Positions 1-7,402 of a stretch of 64,000 nt of DNA are shown here, in pieces. How positions within the stretch are numbered: the first letter of the stretch is position 1; every line of letters begins with the position of its first letter. Source of the DNA: Clostridium sp. 1001275B_160808_H3 (GTDB taxonomy: Bacteria > Bacillota > Clostridia > Clostridiales > Clostridiaceae); NCBI RefSeq assembly GCF_015550425.1, contig NZ_JADNAT010000005.1, forward strand, positions 2,275-66,274. Reading direction: 5' to 3'. Under the pieces are notes generated by a model. The model was not told the origin of the DNA. It did not search any database and saw nothing but the letters and a program-made list of their open reading frames with translations. The translations under genes were made by a program, and so were the position numbers.

Positions 1-133
1 AATCACATTATGTGGAGGTCTGCATTATTACAAGGTATTAGAGTTTTATAATTGATTGTTTTAAATTTTCGTTAAGAATTTCCATTGTTTGAGCGAATGC
101 GAGTTATGGAAATTTAGAAAATTTAAATAAGAT
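1..133 (+). repeat. Dispersed hairpin repeat, family A, partial copy
   Basis: These 133 bases are repeated without a mismatch at 328-460. The copy is cut by the window start and lacks most of the right terminal inverted repeat seen in the second copy. After base 133 only a short ATAATGTGAT end remains. A core hairpin with arms AATTTCCAT (77-85) and ATGGAAATT (106-114) is present. It is non-coding; the short reading frames here have no ribosome binding site. Confidence 0.85.
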
Positions 134-199
134 AATGTGATAAAAGTTAGATGAAGTGCAACTAGTTTTATATAAAAAGAAAGATATTGTATGGAAAGT

Positions 200-300
200 A
201 GTATTATCATGAACTGTTGGAGTTTTATAATTCTATGTTTCAAAATACCGTTAAGAATTACTGTTCTAAAACTAAGCATTAATTTATATAATTTACTGAC
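200..300 (+). repeat. Degenerate family A repeat remnant
   Basis: The stretch holding GGAGTTTTATAATT (219-232) and CCGTTAAGAATTACTGTTC (248-266) aligns imperfectly with the GAGTTTTATAATT and CGTTAAGAATTTCCATTG parts of the flanking exact copies. I read it as an older, decayed copy lying between them. No gene is seen in 134-327. Confidence 0.5.
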
Positions 301-327
301 TAATTAACTCAATTTATGTTTATAAAA

Positions 328-516
328 AATCACATTATGTGGAGGTCTGCATTATTACAAGGTATTAGAGTTTTATAATTGATTGTTTTAAATTTTCGTT
401 AAGAATTTCCATTGTTTGAGCGAATGCGAGTTATGGAAATTTAGAAAATTTAAATAAGATCAATTATAAAAACTCTTACCGAAGTAATATTAGCAGTGCC
501 GGAGCATAATGTGATT
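328..516 (+). repeat. Dispersed hairpin repeat, family A, complete copy with terminal inverted repeats
   Basis: The left end (328-381) and right end (461-516) are imperfect inverted repeats of about 55 bases, starting AATCACATTATG and ending CATAATGTGATT. Between them lies a core hairpin, AATTTCCAT (404-412) with ATGGAAATT (433-441), closing a GAGCG...CGAG loop. It looks like a MITE-type or intergenic structured repeat. It begins 10 bases beyond the nadE stop codon, so its hairpin may also end nadE transcription. A relative with covarying stems lies at 17203-17402. Confidence 0.8.
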
Positions 517-526
517 CTTTTATAAT

Positions 527-2431
527 TTACTTAAATGAGTTAAAGGAAGCATCAGAAGGCATTCTCCAATCACCACGTGGACTCAATGATATGCTTCCAA
601 CTTTAGGTCCATCAGGTAAAGCACTTCTCTTAAATTGTTGTGTAAAGAATCTATAAATAAATTTATCAAGCCATTTAGCAATTTCTTCTTTGCTATAATC
701 ATCTTTAAATGCTTGTTCTGCAAGAAGCTTTATTCTTTCTTTTGAAGAACCATGTTTAATAAAGTGATATAGGAAGAAGTCATGCAGTTCATAAGGTCCA
801 ACTATATCCTCAGTTTTTTGAGTAATTTCACCCTTATCACTCTTAGGTAAAAGTTCAGGACTAACTGGAGTATCTAATATATCTAAAAGTGTATCTGAAA
901 CTTCAGTAGTTGATTCCTTTTCTGCTACATATCTAACTAAATATCTAACAAGAGTTTTTGGAATTGATGGATTAACAGAATACATACTCATATGATCTCC
1001 GTTATAAGTACACCATCCAAGAGCTAATTCAGAAAGATCTCCTGTTCCAATTAATAATCCACCTTCTTTATTGGCTAAATCCATAAGAATTTGAGTTCTT
1101 TCTCTAGCTTGAACATTTTCATAAGTAACATCATGAATATTTTTATCATGACCAATATCTTCAAAGTGTTGAAGAGCAGCTTTTACTATATTAATTTCTC
1201 TTAAATCACAACCTAATTCCTTACATAATGTTAAAGCATTATTATAAGTTCTATCAGTAGTTCCAAAACCAGGCATTGTAATAGTAACAATATTTTTATT
1301 ATCTAAACCTAGAAGTTCAAAGGTTTTAACCACTACAAGTAAAGCTAAAGTGGAATCAAGTCCTCCTGAAATACCTATAACTGCTTTTTTCAAATTAGTA
1401 TGTTCCATTCTCTTAGCTAAGGCAGCAGCTTGAATATTAAATATTTCCTTACATCTTTCTTCACGTAATTTAATATTAGCTGGAACGAAAGGATGCTTAT
1501 CTATAAATCTATCGAAGTTATTTATTTCAGTATTATTATAAGTGAAGTTTATTATTTCAGCTTCAAATGGTACTATTCTTGAAGCATCTCTAAAGCTTAT
1601 ATTTTTAAGCCTTTCACTGTTTAATCTAAATACATCTATACATGAATAGATAACTTCATTATCTCTTTGGAATCTTTCATTTTCTTTAAGAATAGTACCA
1701 TTTTCGGCAATTAACATATGTCCACTAAATAAAAGATCTGTTGTGGATTCATGAACTCCAGCAGATGAATAAATATAAGCAGACATACATCTAGCACTTT
1801 GGTTAGATATAAGAGCTTCTCTATAATCTTTTTTGCTTACAAGTTCATTAGATGCTGAAAGATTTCCTATTATATTTGCACCAAGAAGTGAAAGATATGA
1901 ACTTGGAGGAATTGTAACCCAAAGGTCTTCACAAATTTCAAATCCAAAACTATATCTTCCTGAAGTGAAAATTAAATTAGTTCCAAATGGAACATCCTTT
2001 TGAAAAGCAAAATCTACCTTTTCATCTATTACTCCAAGACCTTCACTAAACCAACGTTTTTCGTAAAATTCACTGTAATTTGGAATATATGATTTTGGAA
2101 CTATTCCAAGAAGTTTTCCGTTGAAAATTATGTAAGCACAATTAAACAATACATTTTTAAAGCTTAAAGGAGCTCCTATAGCAATCAGCATATCTAGGCC
2201 AGTGCTCTTTTTAATTAGTTTTTCTATTGCCAAGTTAGCTTTTTCTAATAAGCTGTATTGCATAAATAAATCACCACAAGTATATGAAGTAATAGCTAAT
2301 TCAGGAAAAACTATTGATTTAGCCCCATTTTTATATGCTTCATCTAAACAAATAAATATATTTTCTAAATTATAGTCTATATCTGCTACACGAGTGATAG
2401 GACATGCAGCTGCAACTTTTATAAAATCCAT
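527..2431 (-). CDS. nadE: Glutamine-dependent NAD+ synthase
   Basis: This enzyme amidates nicotinic acid adenine dinucleotide to NAD+ using ATP, with ammonia released from glutamine. The N-terminal half is a nitrilase-type glutaminase domain: FPELAITSY carries the catalytic Glu, and GFEICEDLW the nucleophile Cys. The C-terminal half is the NAD synthase ATP-pyrophosphatase, with the P-loop GISGGLDSTLAL. Both halves together are typical of the long form (about 640 residues). A longer frame begins at 2449. I chose the ATG at 2431 (634 aa) because GGAGAG sits six bases in front of it, while the upstream ATG has no ribosome binding site. It stands alone, diverging from the nfeD pair. Confidence 0.95.
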   Translation of the reverse strand: MDFIKVAAACPITRVADIDYNLENIFICLDEAYKNGAKSIVFPELAITSYTCGDLFMQYSLLEKANLAIEKLIKKSTGLDMLIAIGAPLSFKNVLFNCAYIIFNGKLLGIVPKSYIPNYSEFYEKRWFSEGLGVIDEKVDFAFQKDVPFGTNLIFTSGRYSFGFEICEDLWVTIPPSSYLSLLGANIIGNLSASNELVSKKDYREALISNQSARCMSAYIYSSAGVHESTTDLLFSGHMLIAENGTILKENERFQRDNEVIYSCIDVFRLNSERLKNISFRDASRIVPFEAEIINFTYNNTEINNFDRFIDKHPFVPANIKLREERCKEIFNIQAAALAKRMEHTNLKKAVIGISGGLDSTLALLVVVKTFELLGLDNKNIVTITMPGFGTTDRTYNNALTLCKELGCDLREINIVKAALQHFEDIGHDKNIHDVTYENVQARERTQILMDLANKEGGLLIGTGDLSELALGWCTYNGDHMSMYSVNPSIPKTLVRYLVRYVAEKESTTEVSDTLLDILDTPVSPELLPKSDKGEITQKTEDIVGPYELHDFFLYHFIKHGSSKERIKLLAEQAFKDDYSKEEIAKWLDKFIYRFFTQQFKRSALPDGPKVGSISLSPRGDWRMPSDASFNSFK

Positions 2432-2539
2432 AAAATCTCTCCAATCCATATTAAATTAAACAATACTTAGTATATAAGTATTGTAACTCTTTTTTATATT
2501 TAAAATTCACAGTGATAAAAAAACTCCTAGCAATTTATA

Positions 2540-2567
2540 AGTGAAAAGTTAAGAGTGAAAAGTTAAG
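2540..2567. repeat. Tandem 14-base direct repeat
   Basis: Two perfect adjacent copies of AGTGAAAAGTTAAG. They lie inside a larger imperfect inverted repeat (AAAACTCCT near 2521 against AGGAGGTTTT near 2567). This is the only structure I see in the 527-base gap between nadE and nfeD, apart from the promoter at 2900-2928. Confidence 0.7.
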
Positions 2568-2899
2568 GAGGTTTTAATTTGCAAAACTAAAAACATCCTT
2601 GTAAAGTAATTTCTGTTTAAAAATGTCTTAATGATTTTCTTTAGTTAAATAGCAAATATAATTTTAAAAATTTATTTAATAAGAATATTAATAATTAAAT
2701 ATACTATTTGTATTAAATATATAAGTATTAATTAAATGATATATTTAAATAATAAAAGGAAAACTATAGAAAATCAATGATAATAAAAGAAAGATGTCTT
2801 TAAACGAAACAAAAGGTTATAAAATACCTTATAAAAAGATAAAAGAGATATTGTAATAAAGTAATGCATATATTATAATGAATTCATAAGTTAATCGAA

Positions 2900-2928
2900 T
2901 TCAAATTTTTACTAAAAAATGATATAAT
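2900..2928 (+). promoter_or_regulatory. Promoter of the nfeD/SPFH pair
   Basis: A TATAAT -10 box (2923-2928) lies 17 bases after TTCAAA (2900-2905), a weak match to the -35 consensus. It is about 30 bases upstream of the nfeD ATG, which follows an AAAGGAGGGGG ribosome binding site. Confidence 0.6.
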
Positions 2929-2958
2929 ATTCTTAAATGAAAAAAGGAGGGGGAAATA

Positions 2959-3390
2959 ATGGGAGCGGTAATTTTTTGGATTATAGTTGCAGCTGTAGTA
3001 ATTGCTATAGATATAGCAACAAGTAATTTTTTATTTGCTTGGTTTGCTGTAGGAGCATTTGTTGCAATGATAGCTGATTTACTAGGAGTAACATTTGGGG
3101 TTCAAGTAGTACTTTTCTTAGTAGTAAATCTAATAACTGTTTCAGTAGGTTATCCATGGGCAAAACGTAAATTTAAAGAAGGTGTTAAACGTACACCTTT
3201 AATGGAAGAAACTTATATAGGAAGAGTTATGAAAGCAGAAGAAGATATAATAGATAGGGCTAAAATTAAAGTTGACGGAATATACTGGACTGTACAAAAC
3301 TCAGGAGAAGTGATAAGAAAAGACGAAAGTTTTAAAATCACAGGTATTGAGGGTATTAAATTAATAATTAAAAAAGAGGAGGAAATTTAG
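2959..3390 (+). CDS. NfeD-like membrane protein
   Basis: A 143-residue short-form NfeD-type protein. Two to three hydrophobic segments fill residues 1-67 and are followed by a basic stretch (WAKRKFKEG). A soluble C-terminal region of about 65 residues matches the OB-fold position of NfeD proteins. These proteins partner SPFH (stomatin/flotillin) proteins, and here the SPFH gene starts at the base after the stop codon, so the two form an operon. The long-form serine protease domain is absent. The role is probably membrane microdomain organisation; the substrate or process is unknown. Confidence 0.85.
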   Translation: MGAVIFWIIVAAVVIAIDIATSNFLFAWFAVGAFVAMIADLLGVTFGVQVVLFLVVNLITVSVGYPWAKRKFKEGVKRTPLMEETYIGRVMKAEEDIIDRAKIKVDGIYWTVQNSGEVIRKDESFKITGIEGIKLIIKKEEEI

Positions 3391-4344
3391 ATGAATGGTT
3401 TAGTAGGGTTAATAATTACAGGAGTAGTAATACTTTTTGTATTAATAGTAATCTTATCATCAATTAAAATCGTAAACACAGGATACTTATACGTTGTAGA
3501 AAGGTTTGGTCAATATCATAAAACTTTAGAACCAGGATGGCACTTCTTAATTCCTTTTGCTGACTTTGTTAGAAAAAAAGTTTCAACAAAGCAACAAATT
3601 TTAGATGTACCACCACAATCAGTTATTACTAAAGATAATGTTAAAATATCTGTAGATAATGTTATATTTTATAAGCTATTAAATGCTAAAGATGCTGTAT
3701 ATAATATTGAAGACTATAGATCAGGTATCGTATATTCAGCAACAACTAATATGAGAAATATCTTAGGTAACATGAGTTTAGATGAAATTTTATCAGGAAG
3801 AGATAAAATAAATCAAGATCTTTTAAGTATTATAGATGAAGTTACAGATGCATATGGTATAAAGATACTTTCTGTTGAAATTAAAAATATAATACCTCCA
3901 ACAGAAATTCAAGAAGCTATGGAAAAGCAAATGAAAGCAGAAAGAAATAAGAGAGCTATGATTCTTGAAGCAGAAGGTCAAAGACAATCTCAAATTGAAA
4001 AGGCTGAAGGTGAAAAGAGATCTAAGATACTTGCAGCAGAAGCTGAAAAGGAAGCAAATATCAGAAGAGCTGAAGGTTTAAAAGAATCTCAATTGCTTGA
4101 AGCAGAAGGTAAAGCTAAAGCTATAGAAGAAATAGCTACAGCAGAAGCTGAAGCTATAAGAAAGGTGAACCAAGCAATTATAGAGTCAGGTACTAACGAA
4201 ACAGTTATTGCTTTAAAACAAGTTGAGGCTCTTAAAGAAATGGCTAACAACCCAGCTAATAAGCTTATATTACCAAATGAAACTTTATCTTCACTTGGAA
4301 GCATTGCAGCTATAGGCGAAATGCTTAAAGGAAGCAAAGAATAA
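3391..4344 (+). CDS. SPFH/stomatin-family membrane protein (QmcA-like)
   Basis: A 317-residue protein with one N-terminal transmembrane segment (residues 5-27), then an SPFH/band-7 domain (roughly 28-190, including VVERFGQYHKTLEPGWHFLIP). A long Ala/Glu-rich coiled coil follows (about 190-260, with repeated AEGxxxS and AEAEKEA patterns), then a conserved short tail. This is the QmcA/stomatin layout, a membrane-anchored oligomeric scaffold. It follows nfeD directly and shares its promoter. AGGAGG lies just before the ATG, inside the end of nfeD. Confidence 0.92.
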   Translation: MNGLVGLIITGVVILFVLIVILSSIKIVNTGYLYVVERFGQYHKTLEPGWHFLIPFADFVRKKVSTKQQILDVPPQSVITKDNVKISVDNVIFYKLLNAKDAVYNIEDYRSGIVYSATTNMRNILGNMSLDEILSGRDKINQDLLSIIDEVTDAYGIKILSVEIKNIIPPTEIQEAMEKQMKAERNKRAMILEAEGQRQSQIEKAEGEKRSKILAAEAEKEANIRRAEGLKESQLLEAEGKAKAIEEIATAEAEAIRKVNQAIIESGTNETVIALKQVEALKEMANNPANKLILPNETLSSLGSIAAIGEMLKGSKE

Positions 4345-4363
4345 AGTGAAATAATGAAAGAAT

Positions 4364-4482
4364 AAAAAAGCGAAAGAGTTAAGGTGTGAAAAATCCATTA
4401 AGGATTTTTGAACAGAAAATGATTCGTGTAAGTTTAAATTAAGCTTTGCGAAGCAAGACATCCTTAACTTTTTTGCTTTTTT
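4364..4482 (+). terminator. Complex hairpin/terminator element after the SPFH gene
   Basis: An outer stem pairs AAAAAAGC (4364-4371) with GCTTTTTT (4475-4482), and AGTTAAGG (4377-4384) with CCTTAACT (4462-4469). Inside are two hairpins: AAAAATCC with GGATTTTT (4389-4409), and GCTTTGCGAAGC (4443-4454). The T-rich end fits an intrinsic terminator. A degraded sequence resembling its left half (GAAAGAAT..., TTAAGGTG..AAAATC) recurs near 38045-38090, so it also behaves as a dispersed repeat. Confidence 0.65.
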
Positions 4483-4485
4483 TGT

Positions 4486-4707
4486 ATGATTCAATATGGT
4501 GGAATTGCAATTATAGCAGATATTTTTACTTCTCTCATAGGTTATATTTTTACTGTAATTATAATAGGAAGTAGAGTTTCTAAAAGAGTGATTGATAAAG
4601 AATTTAAATTTATACCAAGAGATTTAAATAAGGATACAAAGATGATGAGAATATCTGTTGCAACGTCTGTTTTATTATGTGCATTTTTGATGATTTTTAT
4701 TAAGTAA
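4486..4707 (+). CDS. Small two-helix membrane protein, unknown
   Basis: A 73-residue frame with two hydrophobic segments (about residues 5-28 and 55-72) joined by a charged loop (SRVSKRVIDKEFKF). I do not recognise the family. The ATG lies right after the T-run of the preceding terminator and has no clear ribosome binding site; GGTGGA occurs only downstream of it. The gene may be weakly expressed, mis-started or a remnant. Confidence 0.4.
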   Translation: MIQYGGIAIIADIFTSLIGYIFTVIIIGSRVSKRVIDKEFKFIPRDLNKDTKMMRISVATSVLLCAFLMIFIK

Positions 4708-4778
4708 TTAATATGTATTGAAATTGCTTTTATTTCAAAAGATATAATATAGTTTAAAATAATCTGGAGAGATAAAAT

Positions 4779-5711
4779 ATGAAAAGTTTAATCAAAAGAA
4801 AAGTAAATTTATTTTTATTATTATTTTTAATGTTAGTATTATTTATAGCAAGTATAGATATGCAATCTATATCAGCAGAAGTTAAAAATGATAATTATAA
4901 TAGAGAATTAGCTCGAGAATATGCAATAAAATGGGCAACATCATCTAATAGTAAATATTATAATTACGTAAATGATGGTGGAGATTGTACTAATTTTGTA
5001 TCTCAAGTTTTAAGGGCTGGAGGAATGGAGTTTGTTGGGGATAAATCAACTGCAACAAGTATAAAATCTTGGTTTTACTATTCTCCTAACTTACCTAATA
5101 GGAGTTCAACGTGGACAGCTGCACAGCCTTTTCATTTACATTTTGGAGAAGAATATAAAAGAGCTCATTCATACAAGGAATATAAAATAATAGAAGCATT
5201 AGTAAATTGGGATGAAATTTATTTGAATTTATTGCCAGGAGATATAGTTCAGTATTCTAGACCTAATAATATTACGTTTCATTCACAAGCTATTACTGAC
5301 TTAATAGATAAAAATAAAACTATATACTTTTGTCAACATTCTAATTCGATGGAGAACTTTAAAAAGAATGGAAATCTCAGATATTATTTAATGGGGAAAC
5401 CGAATGATTATAATTTTTATATATATCAAATAAAGGATGATAATCAAAGAACATCTATTGAAGTAATAGCGAACAATAAAGATAATAAAAGTAATGAGGA
5501 TTATAGAAAAGAATTAATTGAAGCTATAGATATAATTAAATTGAGTTTAGATGATACCAGAGTTGATAATGAAGAACTTAATAGTAAAGAAACAAATGAC
5601 TTTATTAAAAAAATGGAAAATAGAATAAAAGAAGTTGAATTTCATATGAATTCTAGAGGTAAAACTCCAAAAGAACTATTAGAAATATTATGTGATAGAG
5701 AAGGTTTATAG
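4779..5711 (+). CDS. Secreted amidase-like (Amidase_6) protein
   Basis: A 310-residue protein with an N-terminal signal/anchor (basic start, hydrophobic residues 11-27, then SISAE). An Amidase_6-type domain follows (about 40-215). It shows the hallmark DCTNFVSQVLRAGG, with the likely catalytic Cys, a downstream HSQAITD His and QHS. A Lys/Glu-rich, probably helical C-terminal part (about 225-310) is of unknown function. The family is a papain-like (NlpC/P60-related) fold usually found on exported wall-active or peptide-cleaving proteins. The gene stands alone, with GGAGAG before the ATG. The substrate cannot be read from the sequence. Confidence 0.8.
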   Translation: MKSLIKRKVNLFLLLFLMLVLFIASIDMQSISAEVKNDNYNRELAREYAIKWATSSNSKYYNYVNDGGDCTNFVSQVLRAGGMEFVGDKSTATSIKSWFYYSPNLPNRSSTWTAAQPFHLHFGEEYKRAHSYKEYKIIEALVNWDEIYLNLLPGDIVQYSRPNNITFHSQAITDLIDKNKTIYFCQHSNSMENFKKNGNLRYYLMGKPNDYNFYIYQIKDDNQRTSIEVIANNKDNKSNEDYRKELIEAIDIIKLSLDDTRVDNEELNSKETNDFIKKMENRIKEVEFHMNSRGKTPKELLEILCDREGL

Positions 5712-5810
5712 TAAAAATGTTCATGAATCAAAATAAAATCACATAATATATAAATAAAATTATTATAAAACTAAGAATATAAACATATAAATATGATAAG
5801 AATAAAAATG

Positions 5811-5867
5811 ACCCCACGGGGTTACGTAGGTTTCTTTGCCGGTAGTTAAAGCTACCGGTATTTTTTT
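5811..5867 (+). terminator. Two-hairpin terminator, unusually GC-rich
   Basis: A first hairpin lies at ACCCCACGGGGT (5811-5822). After GTTTCTTTG comes a stem CCGGTAG (5839-5845) with CTACCGG (5852-5858), followed by seven T. The second hairpin is a classic intrinsic terminator, about 100 bases after the amidase-like gene. The block is far richer in G+C than its surroundings. I could not match it to a riboswitch class I know. Confidence 0.75.
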
Positions 5868-5922
5868 GAAAAATAAATTAAAAAATAGTAGCTTTTTTAA
5901 TTTAAGTATGTTATTATGAATA

Positions 5923-6033
5923 AGTAGTCGATAAGACTAACAATATTTTGTTTAAAGATTTTGAAAGATAATGATATTCTCCGTTATAGAGATTAGTAAT
6001 TACTTGAATAGTCTTTAGAATGGAGGATTTAAA
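5923..6033 (+). promoter_or_regulatory. Structured 5' leader of zinc-ribbon gene 1
   Basis: This 111-base leader is conserved with the 110-base leader at 6378-6487. Shared parts, in order: a small GTC/GAC hairpin, TTGTTTAAAGATT, a TCTC...GAGA hairpin whose loop reads CCGTT, TAGTCTTTAGAATGGAGGATTTAAA, and the ATG. The loop CCGTT can pair with AATGG of the ribosome binding site, and TAAAGAT can pair with GTCTTTA. That suggests an RNA switch sequestering the site. Confidence 0.6.
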
Positions 6034-6189
6034 ATGGAAGATAAGAAATTAGTATGTAAAGATTGTGGTTCAGAATTCGTATTCACAGTAGGAGAACAAG
6101 AATTCTACAAAGAAAAAGGATTCGATAACGAACCAGTAAGATGTATGGATTGCAGAAGAGCAAGAAAAGCTCAAAACAACAGAAGATAG
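6034..6189 (+). CDS. Small zinc-ribbon protein, copy 1
   Basis: A 51-residue protein with two CxxC pairs, CKDCGSEF at residues 8-15 and CMDC at 37-40. They form a zinc ribbon of the small zinc-ribbon type common in clostridia (zf-trcl-like). The tail is basic (RRARKAQNNRR), suggesting contact with nucleic acid. AATGGAGG stands before the ATG. It is nearly identical to the protein at 6488-6643, a recent tandem duplication. The precise function is unknown; single-stranded nucleic-acid binding or stress adaptation is inference only. Confidence 0.85.
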   Translation: MEDKKLVCKDCGSEFVFTVGEQEFYKEKGFDNEPVRCMDCRRARKAQNNRR

Positions 6190-6200
6190 TTGTAATTAAT

Positions 6201-6232
6201 AAAAGCTATAGGTTTTCCTATAGCTTTTATTT
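6201..6232 (+). terminator. Terminator after zinc-ribbon gene 1
   Basis: A perfect 12-bp stem AAAAGCTATAGG/CCTATAGCTTTT with a TTTT loop, followed by ATTTTTG. Confidence 0.9.
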
Positions 6233-6377
6233 TTGTAAAAAATTAAAAATAAAATGTAAAAGAAATGAATATAATATGTTGACAAATGCTATTATATACT
6301 AACAGAAAGTGTGTTAAATTATGATTAATATAATAAAAACTACTAGCAAAAAAAAAAAATATATGATAAAATATAGT

Positions 6378-6487
6378 AGTAGGTCATGAGACTTCGAAAT
6401 ATTTGTTTAAAGATTGAATAGAAATTAGCTTTCTCCATTGTAGAGATTTGTTGATATTATATTGGTCTTTAGAATGGAGGATTTAAA
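6378..6487 (+). promoter_or_regulatory. Structured 5' leader of zinc-ribbon gene 2
   Basis: The second copy of the leader at 5923-6033. It keeps the GTC/GAC hairpin, TTGTTTAAAGATT, the TCTC...GAGA hairpin with loop CCATT (6434-6438), and GTCTTTAGAATGGAGGATTTAAA. Here the loop/ribosome-site pairing is fully Watson-Crick (CCATT with AATGG); in copy 1 one pair is a G-U. The region between the two genes otherwise holds only AT-rich promoter-like sequence. Confidence 0.6.
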
Positions 6488-6643
6488 ATGGAAGATAAGA
6501 AAATAATTTGTAAAGACTGCGGTAAGGAATTCGTATTCACAGTAGGAGAACAAGAATTCTACAAAGAAAAAGGATTCGACAACGAACCAGTAAGATGCGT
6601 TGATTGCAGAAGAGCAAGAAAAGCTCAAAACAACAGAAGATAG
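6488..6643 (+). CDS. Small zinc-ribbon protein, copy 2
   Basis: A 51-residue paralogue of the protein at 6034-6189, differing at only a handful of positions (for example CKDCGKEF and CVDC). Two CxxC pairs and the basic tail are conserved. The central part (FVFTVGEQEFYKEKGF) is identical between copies at protein level and nearly so in DNA. That indicates a recent duplication or gene conversion that took in the leader, the gene and the position of the terminator. Confidence 0.85.
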   Translation: MEDKKIICKDCGKEFVFTVGEQEFYKEKGFDNEPVRCVDCRRARKAQNNRR

Positions 6644-6650
6644 TTAACTG

Positions 6651-6682
6651 AAGACTGTAGGTTTTTCCTACAGTCTTTTTAT
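6651..6682. terminator. Terminator after zinc-ribbon gene 2, probably bidirectional
   Basis: An 11-bp stem AAGACTGTAGG/CCTACAGTCTT with loop TTTTT and flanking A- and T-rich tracts. It separates convergent genes, so it can serve the minus-strand small-protein pair as well. Confidence 0.85.
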
Positions 6683-6686
6683 TTTA

Positions 6687-6881
6687 TTAATCTTTAAATC
6701 CATAAGTTGAAGTTCTTGTTGCATGTAATGCTTCATTAACATTTGCTAAAGTATCTTGAATAAGTTGCTTATTATCATCTTGCTCTACAGATTTAATAGC
6801 ATCATGTAATAATTGTTGAGCGTGAGTAACATCAGAAAGAGCACATTTTAATTCATCTTTTGCATTTGCCTTATGTCCCAT
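6687..6881 (-). CDS. Small helical protein, unknown (paralogue 1)
   Basis: A 64-residue, Ala/His/Asn-rich protein without hydrophobic segments, predicted to be a pair of helices (DELKCALSDVTHAQQLLHDAI...). It resembles the 62-residue product of the gene just upstream: both carry NAKxxL, an xxALxx region and a ...T/AL-x-x-Y/F-KD ending. The two genes form an operon with a 15-base gap containing AAGGAGGTATTTAAT. I do not recognise the family. Small helical proteins of this sort in clostridia may be spore-associated, but nothing here proves it. Confidence 0.7.
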   Translation of the reverse strand: MGHKANAKDELKCALSDVTHAQQLLHDAIKSVEQDDNKQLIQDTLANVNEALHATRTSTYGFKD

Positions 6882-6896
6882 ATTAAATACCTCCTT

Positions 6897-7085
6897 CTAA
6901 TCTTTATAATTTTTCAAAGCAGTTTGTGCGGAATCTACAGCGCTACCTATAGCTTCAAGTGCAGTATGAATTTCATTTCTATTATGATTTTCTTCTGCAT
7001 GTAAATAAGCAGTGTTTAGATGATTTTGACATGAACAAAGCTCATCTAAAGCTATTGTTAAATTTTCTTTTGCGTTATGTTTCAT
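6897..7085 (-). CDS. Small helical protein, unknown (paralogue 2)
   Basis: A 62-residue paralogue of the downstream gene product and the first gene of the pair. The reading frame opens at 7112, but GAAGGTGGTG lies properly spaced before the ATG at 7085, so I chose that start. It is rich in Asn, His, Glu and Ala (CSCQNHLNTAYLHAEENHN) and probably a helical hairpin. No signal peptide and no recognised domain. Upstream is the divergent purine operon promoter region. Confidence 0.68.
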   Translation of the reverse strand: MKHNAKENLTIALDELCSCQNHLNTAYLHAEENHNRNEIHTALEAIGSAVDSAQTALKNYKD

Positions 7086-7218
7086 ATTAACACCACCTTC
7101 AATTATCTCCATATTAGTTTGTGTAAAAATGATATTTAAATAACAAATTTAAAAAAATAATTAATACATAAGTTCACATAAAATGGATATAAAATAAACT
7201 TTAAATGAAGTCGAATTA

Positions 7219-7282
7219 TTATTAAATATATTTGCAATATAATTCGTTAATATACGAATTATATTGCAAATATATTTAATAA
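7219..7282. promoter_or_regulatory. 29-bp perfect inverted repeat abutting the purL promoter
   Basis: Bases 7219-7247 are the exact reverse complement of 7254-7282, with six bases (7248-7253) between. The repeat ends three bases before the -35 box of the purL promoter. It contains CGAA/TTCG-centred sites (ATATACGAATTAT at 7250-7262 and its mirror) that resemble the PurR box of Bacillus (from memory AWWWCCGAACWWT). It may be an operator for purine control, a cruciform, or the terminator of an unseen leftward transcript. Confidence 0.75.
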
Positions 7283-7284
7283 AG

Positions 7285-7313
7285 TTGACAATTATATAAC
7301 AGAGTGGTAATCT
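7285..7313 (+). promoter_or_regulatory. Promoter of the purine operon
   Basis: TTGACA (7285-7290), a 17-base spacer, then TAATCT (7308-7313). The leader to the purL start is about 80 bases and carries two more CGAA/TTCG motifs (AATAACGAAATAT, ACATTCGTATGT). No purine riboswitch sequence is present. Confidence 0.8.
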
Positions 7314-7402
7314 TTAGATATAAATAACGAAATATATATTTATATTATAAAAAAACATTCGTATGTTTAATTTTGGAAAATACTAGCTTGGAGGTATGAA
7401 GG

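Noticed and set aside
1..516. Repeats at the window start as a CRISPR array
   Set aside because: The repeated unit is 133 bases, appears in only two exact copies, and has no regular spacer spacing; its structure is terminal inverted repeats around a hairpin.
6897..7112. Start of the second small helical protein at 7112
   Set aside because: The ribosome site GAAGGTGGTG is placed for the ATG at 7085; the first ATG has none.
7280..7402. Purine riboswitch in the purL leader
   Set aside because: The leader is too short (about 80 bases) and lacks the conserved riboswitch core; only CGAA/TTCG motifs are present.
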